Source: CAJBVW01 sp964457335
GTDB lineage: Bacteria; Myxococcota_A; UBA796; SXON01
Direction of reading: 5' to 3'
NCBI GenBank assembly: GCA_964457335.1
Contig: CAYWGD010000001.1
Location: 62,001-126,000, forward strand
Length of the DNA stretch: 64,000 nt
A program made the position numbers and the translations under genes. The notes under the pieces were generated by a model, which made no database searches, had not been told where the DNA came from, and was given only the letters and a program-made list of their open reading frames with translations. This document shows positions 51,183 to 59,484 of this stretch, piece after piece (position 1 is the stretch's first letter; each line of letters opens with the position of its first letter).

Positions 51183-51638
51183 TCAGCGGGTGACGAGCAC
51201 CGGGATCGGGCACTGGCGGAGCACGCGCTCGGTCACGGAGCCCAGGAGCACGTGCTTGATCCCGGTGTGGCCGTGCGTGCCCATCACGAGGAGGTCGTAG
51301 GAGCCCGCCTTCACCTCGGCGAGGACCTCCTCGGGCGGGTAGCCCTCGCGGAGGCGCTGGTCCCAGGTCACGTCCTGCGGGATCTCCTCGGCGGCGAGCC
51401 GCTGGAGCGCGTGGCTCCGCTCGGCCATGAGCTCGCGCTGGAGCTGGGCGAGCGCGTCGGGCATCGGCGTGCCGTAGATCGGGAAGTCGAAGGTCGCCGC
51501 TTGCGGGAGGGTCCCCACGTGCAGCAGCGTGAGCCGCCCCTTCCCGTGCCGGCACATCCGCACGGCGAGCCGGATCGCGTGGGCAGCGTTCTCCGAGAAG
51601 TCGGTGGGGACGAGGAGGTGCTGGAAGATGGGGTCCAT
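51183..51638 (-). CDS. Universal stress protein, single domain
   Basis: A 151-residue UspA-type protein with a complete ATP-binding signature: LVPTDFSENAAHAI at the N terminus and VMGTHGHTGIKHVLLGSVTE (Gly-x2-Gly-x9-Gly-Ser) towards the end. It probably binds ATP, unlike domain 2 of the neighbouring protein at 48414-49250. The start is ATG 51638. The gene lies between rfbB and a CotH-like lipoprotein, all on the minus strand. Confidence 0.93.
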   Translation of the reverse strand: MDPIFQHLLVPTDFSENAAHAIRLAVRMCRHGKGRLTLLHVGTLPQAATFDFPIYGTPMPDALAQLQRELMAERSHALQRLAAEEIPQDVTWDQRLREGYPPEEVLAEVKAGSYDLLVMGTHGHTGIKHVLLGSVTERVLRQCPIPVLVTR

Positions 51639-51700
51639 GTGGGCAAGCTAGCCACGGCGTGCGGGGAGGGGGCGTCCGCGGAGGGAGGTTTCCCGGCGGT

Positions 51701-52987
51701 TCATTGCACCTCGGTGCGGATGCGCGCGGGCCAGCCGGCGATGCGCGCCGCGAGGGCCGCGCGGGCCGCGCTCACCTCGGCCATCGTGAACGGGCGGCGC
51801 GGGTCCTCGGCGACGAGCGACGCGCTCGTGGCGTAGCTGTCGGCGACCATGGCCTGCACGTCGAGCGACTCGAGCTTCCCGAGCATCTCGTCGAACACTT
51901 CGAGGCGGCGCGCCTCGCAGGCGTCGTCGTCCCGGCAGGCGCGGGCGAGCCGGCCGGCGGTCCACGTGGAGAAGGCGTCGCCCCACGCCTCGTCCATGCT
52001 CCACGGGACGAAGTCGAGGCGCCCGCCGTCGGCCGGGTCCCCGTAGGCGTAGGCGTCGTTCAGCTTGAAGGGGTAGCCGTCGGCCGCGCCCGTCACGAGG
52101 CAGGTCGCCCAGAAGTGGAGGAACTGCTCCATGTCGACGTAGGGCCCGAGGTCGCCCTCGAAGGAGGTGACGCCCTCGTCCAGCACCGCGGTGATGGCCT
52201 CCAGCGTGGAGGAGGTGCCCTCGCCCTCGGTGAGCTCCCACCAGGGGAGGCCCGCCTCGCTGAAGTCGGCGTCGTCGTTCATCTCCCAGAAGTCTCCGCC
52301 GTAGGCCACGTACCGGCGCTGGAGCCACTCGTCGTCGAGCGACTCGATGTTGCTGTAGAGCCCGTAGGGCTCGCCGTTGATGGTGACCTGCGCCCAGCTC
52401 GACCGGGAGGCTTCGGTCCCCAGCGCCTGCCACAACCGGAGCGCGATGTTCTCGCGCGCCTGCGAGGGGTCGCTCACCATGTTGTTGAGCGTGAGGCGCT
52501 CCAGTCCGACGAGCTCGGGCCCCTCGCCGAACTCGTGGAACTTGATCTTGAGCGAGGGCTTCCCGCTCATGCTCTGCCACGTGGTGTTGCCCTTGCGTCG
52601 CACGCCCGCGTTGGGGAACACGAGGCCGTCGACGGTGACGACGGCGGGCACCCAGGTGCGGCCGTCGGACGCGATGTCGTCGTAGGCCTCCTCGCCGATC
52701 TCGATCGAGACCGTGTGTACGGCGTCGGGGGCGTAGAAGGCCGCCCAGGCGTCGCTCCGCGTGCGCGGGTCGGGCTCGTCCGCCCGGGCAGCGTCGTCGG
52801 CGAGCGCCTCTGCGAGGTGCCTCGCCGCCTGCAGGTCCGTGCCCGTGGGCGTCCGCGCGGGCACGGGCCGGGGCGCGTCCCCGACACGCGAGGGGTCCTC
52901 CGGGGCGGGGACCGGGTTGAGGTTGCCCGGATCGGAGCACGCGGCCGCCAGGACGACCGCCAGGACAGGGTGGAGCCGGACGTTCAT
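51701..52987 (-). CDS. CotH-kinase-family lipoprotein
   Basis: A 428-residue exported protein. The leader ends in AAAC (about Cys18), then a Pro-rich spacer. The CotH kinase fold is visible as VRRKGNTTWQSMSGKPSLKI (the Arg/Lys-rich N lobe), LNNMVSDPSQARENIALRLW, GEPYGLYSNIESLDDEWLQR and the catalytic-type segment RLDFVPWSMDEAWG. CotH proteins are secreted atypical kinases that phosphorylate spore-coat or other surface proteins. In Myxococcota they may act on matrix or spore proteins. Nearby ORFs do not suggest the substrate. I use ATG 52987 rather than 53026, because the lipoprotein leader begins there. Confidence 0.82.
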   Translation of the reverse strand: MNVRLHPVLAVVLAAACSDPGNLNPVPAPEDPSRVGDAPRPVPARTPTGTDLQAARHLAEALADDAARADEPDPRTRSDAWAAFYAPDAVHTVSIEIGEEAYDDIASDGRTWVPAVVTVDGLVFPNAGVRRKGNTTWQSMSGKPSLKIKFHEFGEGPELVGLERLTLNNMVSDPSQARENIALRLWQALGTEASRSSWAQVTINGEPYGLYSNIESLDDEWLQRRYVAYGGDFWEMNDDADFSEAGLPWWELTEGEGTSSTLEAITAVLDEGVTSFEGDLGPYVDMEQFLHFWATCLVTGAADGYPFKLNDAYAYGDPADGGRLDFVPWSMDEAWGDAFSTWTAGRLARACRDDDACEARRLEVFDEMLGKLESLDVQAMVADSYATSASLVAEDPRRPFTMAEVSAARAALAARIAGWPARIRTEVQ

Positions 52988-53081
52988 GCCCCAAGCTTGG
53001 GTGTGGGCGGGCTCCGCCGCCGTCACGGTTGGTTGCCGGCTGTCACCCCGGCCGCGGCCGCCCGTCCCACGGGACCCCGGA

Positions 53082-53435
53082 TCAGCGCGACGGGGAGCGG
53101 CTCGCGCGCAGCGCGGCGTGGATCGCGGCGTCGAGGCGCGCGGGGACGGGGGGCGCGTCGAGCGGGGCGGAGGGCTCGCCGTCGAGGAAGAGCCAGAGGG
53201 CGGGGAGGTGGAAGATGTCGAGCTCGTCGACGAGGGCCGGGGCGGTCGTCGCGTCGACCTCCCACGCCGCGAGGCCGGGCGGCGCGGAGACCCCGGCGAG
53301 CGCCGCCTTTACGGCCGCGCACGCGCCGCACCCCGGCCGGGTCACGACCACGAGCACGGGACCGGGCGCGTCGTGGAGCGCGCGATCGAGGTCGAGCCCG
53401 TGGACAACGCGGATCTGCACGCCGTCGGGTAGCAC
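53082..53435 (-). CDS. Thioredoxin-fold protein, no signal peptide
   Basis: A roughly 117-residue thioredoxin-like protein. The redox motif RPGCGACAAVKAAL carries Cys-Gly-Ala-Cys at the start of helix 1, and LPALWLFLDGE gives the cis-Pro strand. No signal peptide is seen, so it is cytoplasmic. The start is uncertain: I use GTG 53435, with GTG 53420 as an alternative. It diverges from the EAD-like gene 33 nt away, so they may share a regulatory region. A thiol-transfer or reductase role is likely, but the substrate is unknown. Confidence 0.72.
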   Translation of the reverse strand: MLPDGVQIRVVHGLDLDRALHDAPGPVLVVVTRPGCGACAAVKAALAGVSAPPGLAAWEVDATTAPALVDELDIFHLPALWLFLDGEPSAPLDAPPVPARLDAAIHAALRASRSPSR

Positions 53436-53468
53436 GCCCGCGGGGCGGCCGCCGGAGCTTGCGGTACG

Positions 53469-54608
53469 ATGCGACGCATGGAACTCGACGAGTCCACCCG
53501 CTCCGACCTCGCCGGCTTCTTCGCGCGCCGCTTCCCCTCCAGCGAGGTGCGCGCCGATCTCGCGGAGTCCGCCGGCCTCTCCACGCTCGACCTCGACGAG
53601 GACGCGCGCCGGGCCTGGCGGGCGCTCGTGGACCGGGCGGTCGCGCGGAGGCGGCTGCGCGCCCTGGTCGACGCCGCGGACGCCGCCGCGCCCAACGATC
53701 CGAACCTCGCGGAGGTGCGGCGCCTCGTGGGGGGCGAGCGCCGGCCCTCTCCCGCCTGGTCGGCGGCGGCGGCCATCGCGCCGCTCGTCGCGCTGGTCGG
53801 CGTCGCGGTGGTGTACGCCGTGAACGGCCTGGGCGGCGGGTCGCGGGACGCCGCGATGGCGGACGTGGGCAGGGTCGCGAGCGTCGCGCCGCGCCCGGTG
53901 GCCCCGCGCGCGCCGGAGCCCGCGCGCGCCGCGTCCGTGACGGCGGGGGCGGCCGCGGGGGCCGTCCAGTTGGACGAGGCCGTCGTGGCCGAGCGCATGG
54001 CGTCGGCGCCCGCGGTCGCGCCGGGTCCCTCCGGGCCCGCGATCGAGCCCGTCGCCGCGTCCGTCCCCATGGAGATCCGCGTCGCGCCCGTCGCCGCGCC
54101 GTCCGGCGGGCCGGTCGCGGTGCGCGCGTCCTCCGCCGTCCAGCCGGTCGCGACGAAGGCCCCCGCGGCGACCACCGCCGTGAAGCCGCCCCCGCCCGCG
54201 GCCACCCCCGTCGCGAAGTTGCCGGCGCCGTCCACGACCACCACGAAGTCGCCGGCGCCGTCCAAGACCACCACGAAGTCGCCGGCGCCGTCCACGACCG
54301 TCGCGAAGCCGGCGGCCGCCGTGACGACCACGCGCGCGCCGCGCGGGTGCGACGCCGCGCCGGGGACCCTCGTGGGCTGGTGGTACACGAGCGGCGCGAG
54401 CCCCGGCAACGTTGGCGACGTCGTCACGATCGCCTCGCACGTGAACGTCCGCGCGGACTACCCCAACGCGAAGAACGGCTACGCGAAGGGTGGGCAGGTG
54501 TTGTGCTCCCTGCGCGCCGGCTCGCGCCAGCGGATCTCCCAGGCCCCCGTCACCAACGGGGCGGGGAGCTGGTGGGTGCCCGTCCTCGGCGGTGACCTCG
54601 GCGGGTAG
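53469..54608 (+). CDS. EAD1-like domain, membrane helix and SH3-type domain protein
   Basis: A 379-residue membrane protein. The N-terminal 85 residues (DLAGFFARRFPSSEVRADLA, then ALVDRAVARRRLRALVDAAD, APNDPNLAEVR) resemble effector-associated domain 1 (EAD1), an adaptor found in bacterial conflict and caspase-like systems. One membrane helix follows (about 98-118). A Pro/Ala/Lys/Thr-rich linker includes three near-identical ten-residue repeats. The last 75 residues look like a secreted SH3-type domain (VVTIASHVNVRADYPNAK). So a cytoplasmic adaptor may be linked to a cell-wall-binding exterior. Start ATG 53469, with 53478 as an alternative. Confidence 0.7.
   Translation: MRRMELDESTRSDLAGFFARRFPSSEVRADLAESAGLSTLDLDEDARRAWRALVDRAVARRRLRALVDAADAAAPNDPNLAEVRRLVGGERRPSPAWSAAAAIAPLVALVGVAVVYAVNGLGGGSRDAAMADVGRVASVAPRPVAPRAPEPARAASVTAGAAAGAVQLDEAVVAERMASAPAVAPGPSGPAIEPVAASVPMEIRVAPVAAPSGGPVAVRASSAVQPVATKAPAATTAVKPPPPAATPVAKLPAPSTTTTKSPAPSKTTTKSPAPSTTVAKPAAAVTTTRAPRGCDAAPGTLVGWWYTSGASPGNVGDVVTIASHVNVRADYPNAKNGYAKGGQVLCSLRAGSRQRISQAPVTNGAGSWWVPVLGGDLGG
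54214..54303 (+). repeat. Three 30-bp tandem repeats in the linker of the EAD-like protein
   Basis: Units start at 54214, 54244 and 54274, each beginning CGAAGT(T/C)GCCGGCG and ending near ACCACCA. They encode KLPAPSTTTT, KSPAPSKTTT and KSPAPSTTVA. Copy number is a likely source of length variation between strains. Confidence 0.85.
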
Positions 54609-54681
54609 CCCGGCCGGCCCGCGACGGAACGCGACGCGACCGCCCTCCCGGCGCCCCTAGAAACACTCTGGGGGAGGAGCG

Positions 54682-55140
54682 ATGAAGAGGGATCCGAACG
54701 GCAACTGGGGCGGGTTCCAGGGGACCTGCCAGCGGTCGCTCGAGTGGCTCGACGCCGTCGCGACCGAGATGGACGGCGACCGGCAGGAGGCCTGGCACGC
54801 CTGCAGGGGCGTGTTCCACGCGCTCCGGGATCGGCTGCCGCTGGCGGAGGCCGCCGACCTCGCCGCGCAGCTCCCCATGCTCCTGCGCGGGCTGTACTAC
54901 GAGGGGTTCACCGCGCGGAACGCCAACCAGCGCTACCGGGACGAGGGCACGTTCACCAACCGCGTGGCGGAGGGGATGCGCATCGGCCCGAACCGCTCGA
55001 TGCCGATCGACCCCGTGGTCGCCTGCGAGTCGGTCTTCACGGTGCTGGAGCGCTTCGTCAGCCCGGGCGAGATCCGGCAGGTCATGGACGCGCTGCCGCA
55101 GGACGTGCGCGACCTCTGGCCGGTCCCCGCGCTGGCCTGA
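54682..55140 (+). CDS. DUF2267-like protein
   Basis: A 152-residue soluble helical protein resembling DUF2267 (PF10025-like): RSLEWLDAVATEMDGDRQEA, AWHACRGVFHALRDRLPLAE, AADLAAQLPMLLRGLYYEGF and FVSPGEIRQVMDALPQDVRD. The helices are arranged as two similar halves. Its molecular role is unknown. ATG 54682 is behind a perfect GGAGGAG. No obvious functional partner is adjacent. Confidence 0.82.
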   Translation: MKRDPNGNWGGFQGTCQRSLEWLDAVATEMDGDRQEAWHACRGVFHALRDRLPLAEAADLAAQLPMLLRGLYYEGFTARNANQRYRDEGTFTNRVAEGMRIGPNRSMPIDPVVACESVFTVLERFVSPGEIRQVMDALPQDVRDLWPVPALA

Positions 55141-55205
55141 TCCGCGCCGGTCGGGTGCGTCTGCGCGTCGCCAGCCGGCGCGCGCCGCGCTAACCCCCAT
55201 GCCCC

Positions 55206-57068
55206 ATGGAACTGCTCCGCGCCCGCGGCATCGAGAAGGTGTACGCCGACCGCCCCGTGCTCCGCGGCTGCGACGTGTCCGTCGCGGCCGGCGAGCGCGT
55301 CGGGCTCGTCGGCGTCAACGGCAGCGGCAAGTCGACGCTCCTGCGCATCCTCGGCGGCGCCGTCGCGCCCGACCACGGCGAGGTCTCCGCGCGCGGCACC
55401 GTCGCGCTGCTCGACCAGGACCCCGCGCTCCCCGGCGAGACGGTCGGCGAGGCCGCGGACGAGGCCGTGCGCTGGCATGCCGAGCTCGTGGCCGCCTGGG
55501 AGGCCGCCACCGCCGCCGGCGACCAGCGCCGCGCCGACGCCCTGCAGCACCTTCTCGACGAGAAGGGCTGGGACGTGTCCCACACCGTCGACGCGATGTT
55601 GTCCCGCGTGGGCGCCCCGCCCCGCGACGCCCGCGTCGAGCGCCTCTCCGGCGGCGAGCGTCGCCGCGTCGCGTTGGCCCGCGCGCTCCTCGGCGCTCCC
55701 GACCTCCTCCTGCTCGACGAGCCGACCAACCACCTCGACGCCGACACCGTCGAGTGGCTCCAGGGCTGGCTCGCCGGGCACCGCGGCGCCGTCGTCATCG
55801 TGACGCACGACCGCTACCTGCTGGAGGCCGTCGCCACGCGCATCGTCGAGGTGGAGGACGGCGTCTGCGTCTCCTACGACGGGAGCTACGCCGACTACCT
55901 GCTCGAGCGCGCCGAGCGCCGCGCGACGCAGGAGCGCGCCGACGACCAGCGCATGGCGATGATCGCGCGCGAGGCCGAGTGGGCCTCCCGCTCGCCCGCC
56001 GCGCAGACGAAGAAGCAGAAGGCCCGCCTCGATCGCCTCGCCGCGCTGGAGGCCGTCCGCCCGTTCCGCAAGGATCAGAGCTTCGCGCTCGACCTGCGCA
56101 CCGGGCTCAAGCACGGGAGCACCGTGCTCGAGGCCCGCAAGCTCACGAAGGCCTACGGCGGGCGGGTGCTGCTCGACAACGTGGAGTTCGGCCTCGTCGC
56201 CGGGGATCGCGTCGGCATCCTCGGCCCGAACGGCATCGGCAAGAGCACGCTCCTGCGCATGATCATGGGCCAGGAGCGGCCCGACAAGGGCGAGATCGTG
56301 CGCGGCGCCCGCGTGCGCGCCAGCCTGCTCGACCAGGAGCGATCGGGCCTCGACCTCGACGCCACCGTGTTCGAGGCGGCCGGCGGCGGAAACGACCAGG
56401 TCAAGGTCGGCGACCGCTACATCCACGTCGCGAGCTTCCTCGGGCGCTTCCTGTTCGGGCGCGACTTCTTCCCGCGCCGCGTCCGCGACCTGTCCGGCGG
56501 CGAGCGCGCGCGGCTGTTGCTCGCGAAGCTCTTGCTCCAGGGCAGCAACCTGATCCTGCTCGACGAGCCCACCAACGACCTCGACCTCCAGACGCTCCGC
56601 GTGCTGGAGGAGGCGCTGTTGTCGTACGACGGCGTCGCCGTCGTCGTCACGCACGACCGCGCCTTCCTCGACCGCGTGTGCACCGCCATGCTCGCGTTCG
56701 AAGGCGACGGGCGCGTGGTGCGCTACGCCTCGCGGCAGCAGTACCTCGCCGCGCAGGCCGCGCGCGCCGAGGCCGCCAAGGCCGAGCGCGAGAAGGTCCA
56801 GCGCGCCGAGCCGAAGACCGTCGACGCGAAGCCCGCGGCGGGAAAGCGCAAGCTCTCCTTCAAGGAGCAGAAGGAGTTCGACGAGCTCCCGACGCGCATC
56901 GAGGCGCTCGAGTCCGAGCAGGAGTCGCTCACGGCGCGGCTCGCCGACCCCGCCGTCTACCGCGACGCCACGGTCGACGCCGCCACGCTCTCCAAGCGCC
57001 TCGCCGCCATCCCCGGCGAGCTCGAGGGCCTCTACGCGCGGTGGTCGGACCTCGGCGAGCGGGTCTGA
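55206..57068 (+). CDS. ABC-F family ATPase (Uup/EttA type)
   Basis: A 620-residue soluble protein with two ABC ATPase domains and no membrane part. Walker A sites are GVNGSGKST (36-44) and GPNGIGKST; signature motifs are LSGGERRRVALAR and LSGGERARLLLAK; Walker B motifs are LLLLDEPTNHLD and LILLDEPTNDLD. A C-terminal coiled-coil extension (KRKLSFKEQKEFDELPTRIE) matches Uup. ABC-F proteins act on ribosomes or on DNA structures. A palindromic repeat begins 23 nt after the stop. No conserved neighbour suggests the exact subtype. Confidence 0.93.
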   Translation: MELLRARGIEKVYADRPVLRGCDVSVAAGERVGLVGVNGSGKSTLLRILGGAVAPDHGEVSARGTVALLDQDPALPGETVGEAADEAVRWHAELVAAWEAATAAGDQRRADALQHLLDEKGWDVSHTVDAMLSRVGAPPRDARVERLSGGERRRVALARALLGAPDLLLLDEPTNHLDADTVEWLQGWLAGHRGAVVIVTHDRYLLEAVATRIVEVEDGVCVSYDGSYADYLLERAERRATQERADDQRMAMIAREAEWASRSPAAQTKKQKARLDRLAALEAVRPFRKDQSFALDLRTGLKHGSTVLEARKLTKAYGGRVLLDNVEFGLVAGDRVGILGPNGIGKSTLLRMIMGQERPDKGEIVRGARVRASLLDQERSGLDLDATVFEAAGGGNDQVKVGDRYIHVASFLGRFLFGRDFFPRRVRDLSGGERARLLLAKLLLQGSNLILLDEPTNDLDLQTLRVLEEALLSYDGVAVVVTHDRAFLDRVCTAMLAFEGDGRVVRYASRQQYLAAQAARAEAAKAEREKVQRAEPKTVDAKPAAGKRKLSFKEQKEFDELPTRIEALESEQESLTARLADPAVYRDATVDAATLSKRLAAIPGELEGLYARWSDLGERV

Positions 57069-57090
57069 GCCCGGCTGCGGCTCGGCAGCT

Positions 57091-57134
57091 TGCTTTTCTT
57101 GGGGCGGGGGGCGAGCCCCCCGCAACGCCCCCCA
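57091..57134 (+). repeat. 3'-end palindromic repeat, copy 5
   Basis: TTGCTTTTCTTGGGGC, then stem GGGGGG/CCCCCC around CGAG, GCAACGCCCCCC and AGACCG. It lies 23 nt after the ABC-F gene in the same orientation. It is the shortest and cleanest copy, and with copy 2 defines the core length. Confidence 0.75.
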
Positions 57135-57278
57135 GACCGTCGTACGGCTGGCTTCGGCTGCCGTGATCGCGCCTCGTGACGAACCGTCCGGATTCACCTT
57201 CGCGCCCCCGGCGGCGCGAGGTGGCCCTCCGTGCTGCGCCCACCCCGCTCGCGCCTACGTTTTCGCGAGGGGGGCGCG

Positions 57279-57938
57279 ATGTGGGGAATCGTGGCGGCGC
57301 TGCTGCTCGGCGGCTGCGCGACCGTGGGGACGGTGCAGACGGCCCGGCCCATCGAGCGGGGGACGACCCAGGTGGGGCTCGAGCCCGGCCTGTTCGGCGT
57401 CGAGGACCGGGGCTGGCTCCCGGCGGCCAACGTCGCGATCCGGCACGGCTTCGGGCGGCGATGGGACCTCGGCGCGAAGATCGGGACCTCGGGCCTGGGC
57501 GTGTCCGGCAAGTACGCGATCACCGACCCCCGGGACCCCGACCTCGCGGTCTCGGTCGCGCCGCAGTTCGGGGGCTTCGCGCTCGGCGCCCTCGGCGTGA
57601 GCACGCGCTCCGTCCACGCGCAGCTCCCGCTGGTCGTGGGCGTGCGCGTGGGGCGCGACCACGAGCTCGTGCTGGCGCCGAAGATCCAGGCGTGGCAGCT
57701 GCGCGGCGGGGTGGGGCTCGCGGGGGCGAAGAGCCTGGTCGTCGGCGCGGGCGGCTCCGTGGGCTTCTCGTTGCGCGTGGCGCCGGGGGTGCGGCTCCTC
57801 CCCGAGGTGGCCATGGTGCAGCCGGTGTACGGCACCGGCGAGGCGCGCTTCCTCTTCTGGCGCGTGGACGTGGAGGCCGGCTCGCCGATCTACACCGCGA
57901 CGTTCGGCATCCTGCTCGGCGGCGAGCGCTACCGCTAG
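57279..57938 (+). CDS. Outer-membrane-type beta-rich lipoprotein
   Basis: A 219-residue exported protein. The leader (MWGIVAALLLGGC) puts the lipid Cys at 13. The mature part alternates hydrophobic and polar residues in short strands with many Gly (VGLEPGLFGVEDRGW, LGAKIGTSGLGVSGKYAI, VGAGGSVGFSLRVAPGVR), typical of a small outer-membrane barrel or a beta-sandwich. No known family is recognised. ATG 57279 follows GAGGGGGGC. Its TAG stop overlaps the opposite-strand TAG of the MBL gene (CTAG at 57935-57938). Confidence 0.7.
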   Translation: MWGIVAALLLGGCATVGTVQTARPIERGTTQVGLEPGLFGVEDRGWLPAANVAIRHGFGRRWDLGAKIGTSGLGVSGKYAITDPRDPDLAVSVAPQFGGFALGALGVSTRSVHAQLPLVVGVRVGRDHELVLAPKIQAWQLRGGVGLAGAKSLVVGAGGSVGFSLRVAPGVRLLPEVAMVQPVYGTGEARFLFWRVDVEAGSPIYTATFGILLGGERYR

Positions 57939-58699
57939 CGGGTGAGGACCTGCCCGTCCTCGCCGCGCTCGACGGGCACACCCGCCGCGCGCACGACGGC
58001 GAGGGCCTCCTCGGGATCCACCATCGGGTAGAGGTGCGTGAGCACCACCCGCCGCGGCCGCGCGGCCCCGACGATCCGGGCCACCTCGTCGGGCCAGAGG
58101 TGGGCGCCCCACGGGTCCTGCTGCGGGACGGCGCACTCGGTGACGAGCACGTCGGCGCCGCGCGCGAGCTCGACGAGCGCCTCGCTCGGGCCGGTGTCGC
58201 CCGAGAAGACCACGCGGAAGCCGTCGGGCCCGGTGAAGGAGAGGTGCAGCGCGCCGGCGGTGTGCGCCGCGGGCCGGGTGTCGAGCCGTACGCCACCCGG
58301 GAGCTCGGCGGAGGCGGGCGCGTCGAGCGGCAGCTCGGTGACGCGCACCTTCCACGCCTCGGGCTGGATCCAGCGCCCGTACACGCCCTCGAGCCCGCGG
58401 AAGAAGTCCGCGAAGCCGGCGCCGGCCCAGATCGGGTAGTCGGTGGTGCGCTGGATCTCCGGCCCCACCTTCATCGTGAAGAGGAGCGGGACGAGGTCGC
58501 CGCAGTGATCCACGTGCCGGTGGGAGTACACGCCCCCGTCGAGCGTGCGGGCGTCGACGCCGAGCCCCGCGAGCCGGGTGAGCGTTCCCGTGCCGCCGTC
58601 CACGAGGATGCGCCGCCCCTCGGACTCCACGAGGAAGCCCGCGGGGCCGCGCGCCGCGTCGGGCACGGTCGTGCCGGTGCCCACGAGGACGAAGCGCAT
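57935..58699 (-). CDS. MBL-fold hydrolase (ribonuclease-Z/arylsulfatase-like)
   Basis: A 254-residue metallo-beta-lactamase-fold enzyme. The metal-binding motif SHRHVDHCGD (HxHxDH) is preceded by VDGGTGTLTRLAGLGVDART. FSGDTGPSEAL supplies the bridging Asp, and VVLTHLYPMVDPEEAL the last His. The overall layout is of tRNase-Z-like or AtsA/ElaC-like hydrolases, but the tRNase-Z exosite is absent, so the substrate is uncertain. The ATG 58699 overlaps the stop of the TPR gene (ATGA). It is the last gene of a three-gene minus-strand set. Confidence 0.85.
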   Translation of the reverse strand: MRFVLVGTGTTVPDAARGPAGFLVESEGRRILVDGGTGTLTRLAGLGVDARTLDGGVYSHRHVDHCGDLVPLLFTMKVGPEIQRTTDYPIWAGAGFADFFRGLEGVYGRWIQPEAWKVRVTELPLDAPASAELPGGVRLDTRPAAHTAGALHLSFTGPDGFRVVFSGDTGPSEALVELARGADVLVTECAVPQQDPWGAHLWPDEVARIVGAARPRRVVLTHLYPMVDPEEALAVVRAAGVPVERGEDGQVLTR

Positions 58700-59484
58700 C
58701 AGGCGCCGTCGTCGCCGAGCAGGAGATCGGACTCGGACCGCAGCGCCTCGCGGATGCGCTCCTCGAGCTCGTCGGTCGTCGCTGAGCCGCGGAGGATGTT
58801 GCGGCGGTAGAGCTCCAGCCGCGGCCGGCGCGCGTCCGGATCGATGAGCAGCGCGTCCACGAGCGGGCTCGGGGGCGGCGTCAGCGAGCGGAGCGACTCG
58901 AGCTCCGGGAGGTCCACGAACACGACCGTGACGCCGCGGAGCGCGTCGCGGTGCTCGCGGTCGAGCCCCGAGGACGCGGCGAGGAGCAGGGTGTCCCAGG
59001 CCTCGGCGTCCACGGAGAGGGGGAGGGGATAATGCTCCGGCCGCAGCGCGGCCGCCCGGCGCAGCGCGGCCTCGCCCTCCGGCACGCGGCCGAGGAGCTC
59101 CAGGGCCTGCCCGCGCACGGCGTGCGCCCGCGCGTCGTCGGGGTTGCGGGCCAGGGCGACGTCCGACGCCTCGAGCGCGCGCTCGACCTGGCACGCGGTC
59201 AGGAGCGCCGCGGCCTCCAGCGCGCCGATCGTGGCGCCGCGCCGCGCCGCCTGCGCCGCCGCCAGGGCGCCGACCTCGCCGTGCCCGTAGCGGGGGGCGG
59301 CGTCGGCCACGATGAGGAGCGCTTCGACGTCGTCGGGATCCTCGTCGAGGAGCTCCTCCGCCAGCACGACGGCCTGCGCGTGATCGCCCTGGGCGAGCGC
59401 CGTGCGGCCCGCGTCGAGCAGCATCGCGTGCCGCGCCGACGGGTCCAGCGTCCACCCGCCTCCGCCGATGATCTCGTCAGCCAA
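58699..59484 (-). CDS. TPR protein with degenerate zincin-like C-terminal domain
   Basis: A 261-residue cytoplasmic protein. Residues about 17-150 are helical TPR-like repeats (LLDAGRTALAQGDHAQAVVL, RNPDDARAHAVRGQALELLG). The C terminus (ELESLRSLTPPPSPLVDALL, RLELYRRNILRGSATTDELE) resembles the metallopeptidase family formerly DUF1025, where LYRRN is followed by a HEIGHH site. Here that site reads RSESDLLLGDD, so the Glu may be kept but both His are lost and catalysis is unlikely. The start overlaps the sigma-like gene by 8 nt, and the stop overlaps the MBL start, so all three are coupled. Confidence 0.72.
   Translation of the reverse strand: MADEIIGGGGWTLDPSARHAMLLDAGRTALAQGDHAQAVVLAEELLDEDPDDVEALLIVADAAPRYGHGEVGALAAAQAARRGATIGALEAAALLTACQVERALEASDVALARNPDDARAHAVRGQALELLGRVPEGEAALRRAAALRPEHYPLPLSVDAEAWDTLLLAASSGLDREHRDALRGVTVVFVDLPELESLRSLTPPPSPLVDALLIDPDARRPRLELYRRNILRGSATTDELEERIREALRSESDLLLGDDGA

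Noticed and set aside
10181..57134. Insertion sequences or CRISPR repeats as the source of the five palindromic repeats
   Set aside because: No transposase, spacer array or target-site duplication is present; copies are single, at gene ends and orientation-locked.
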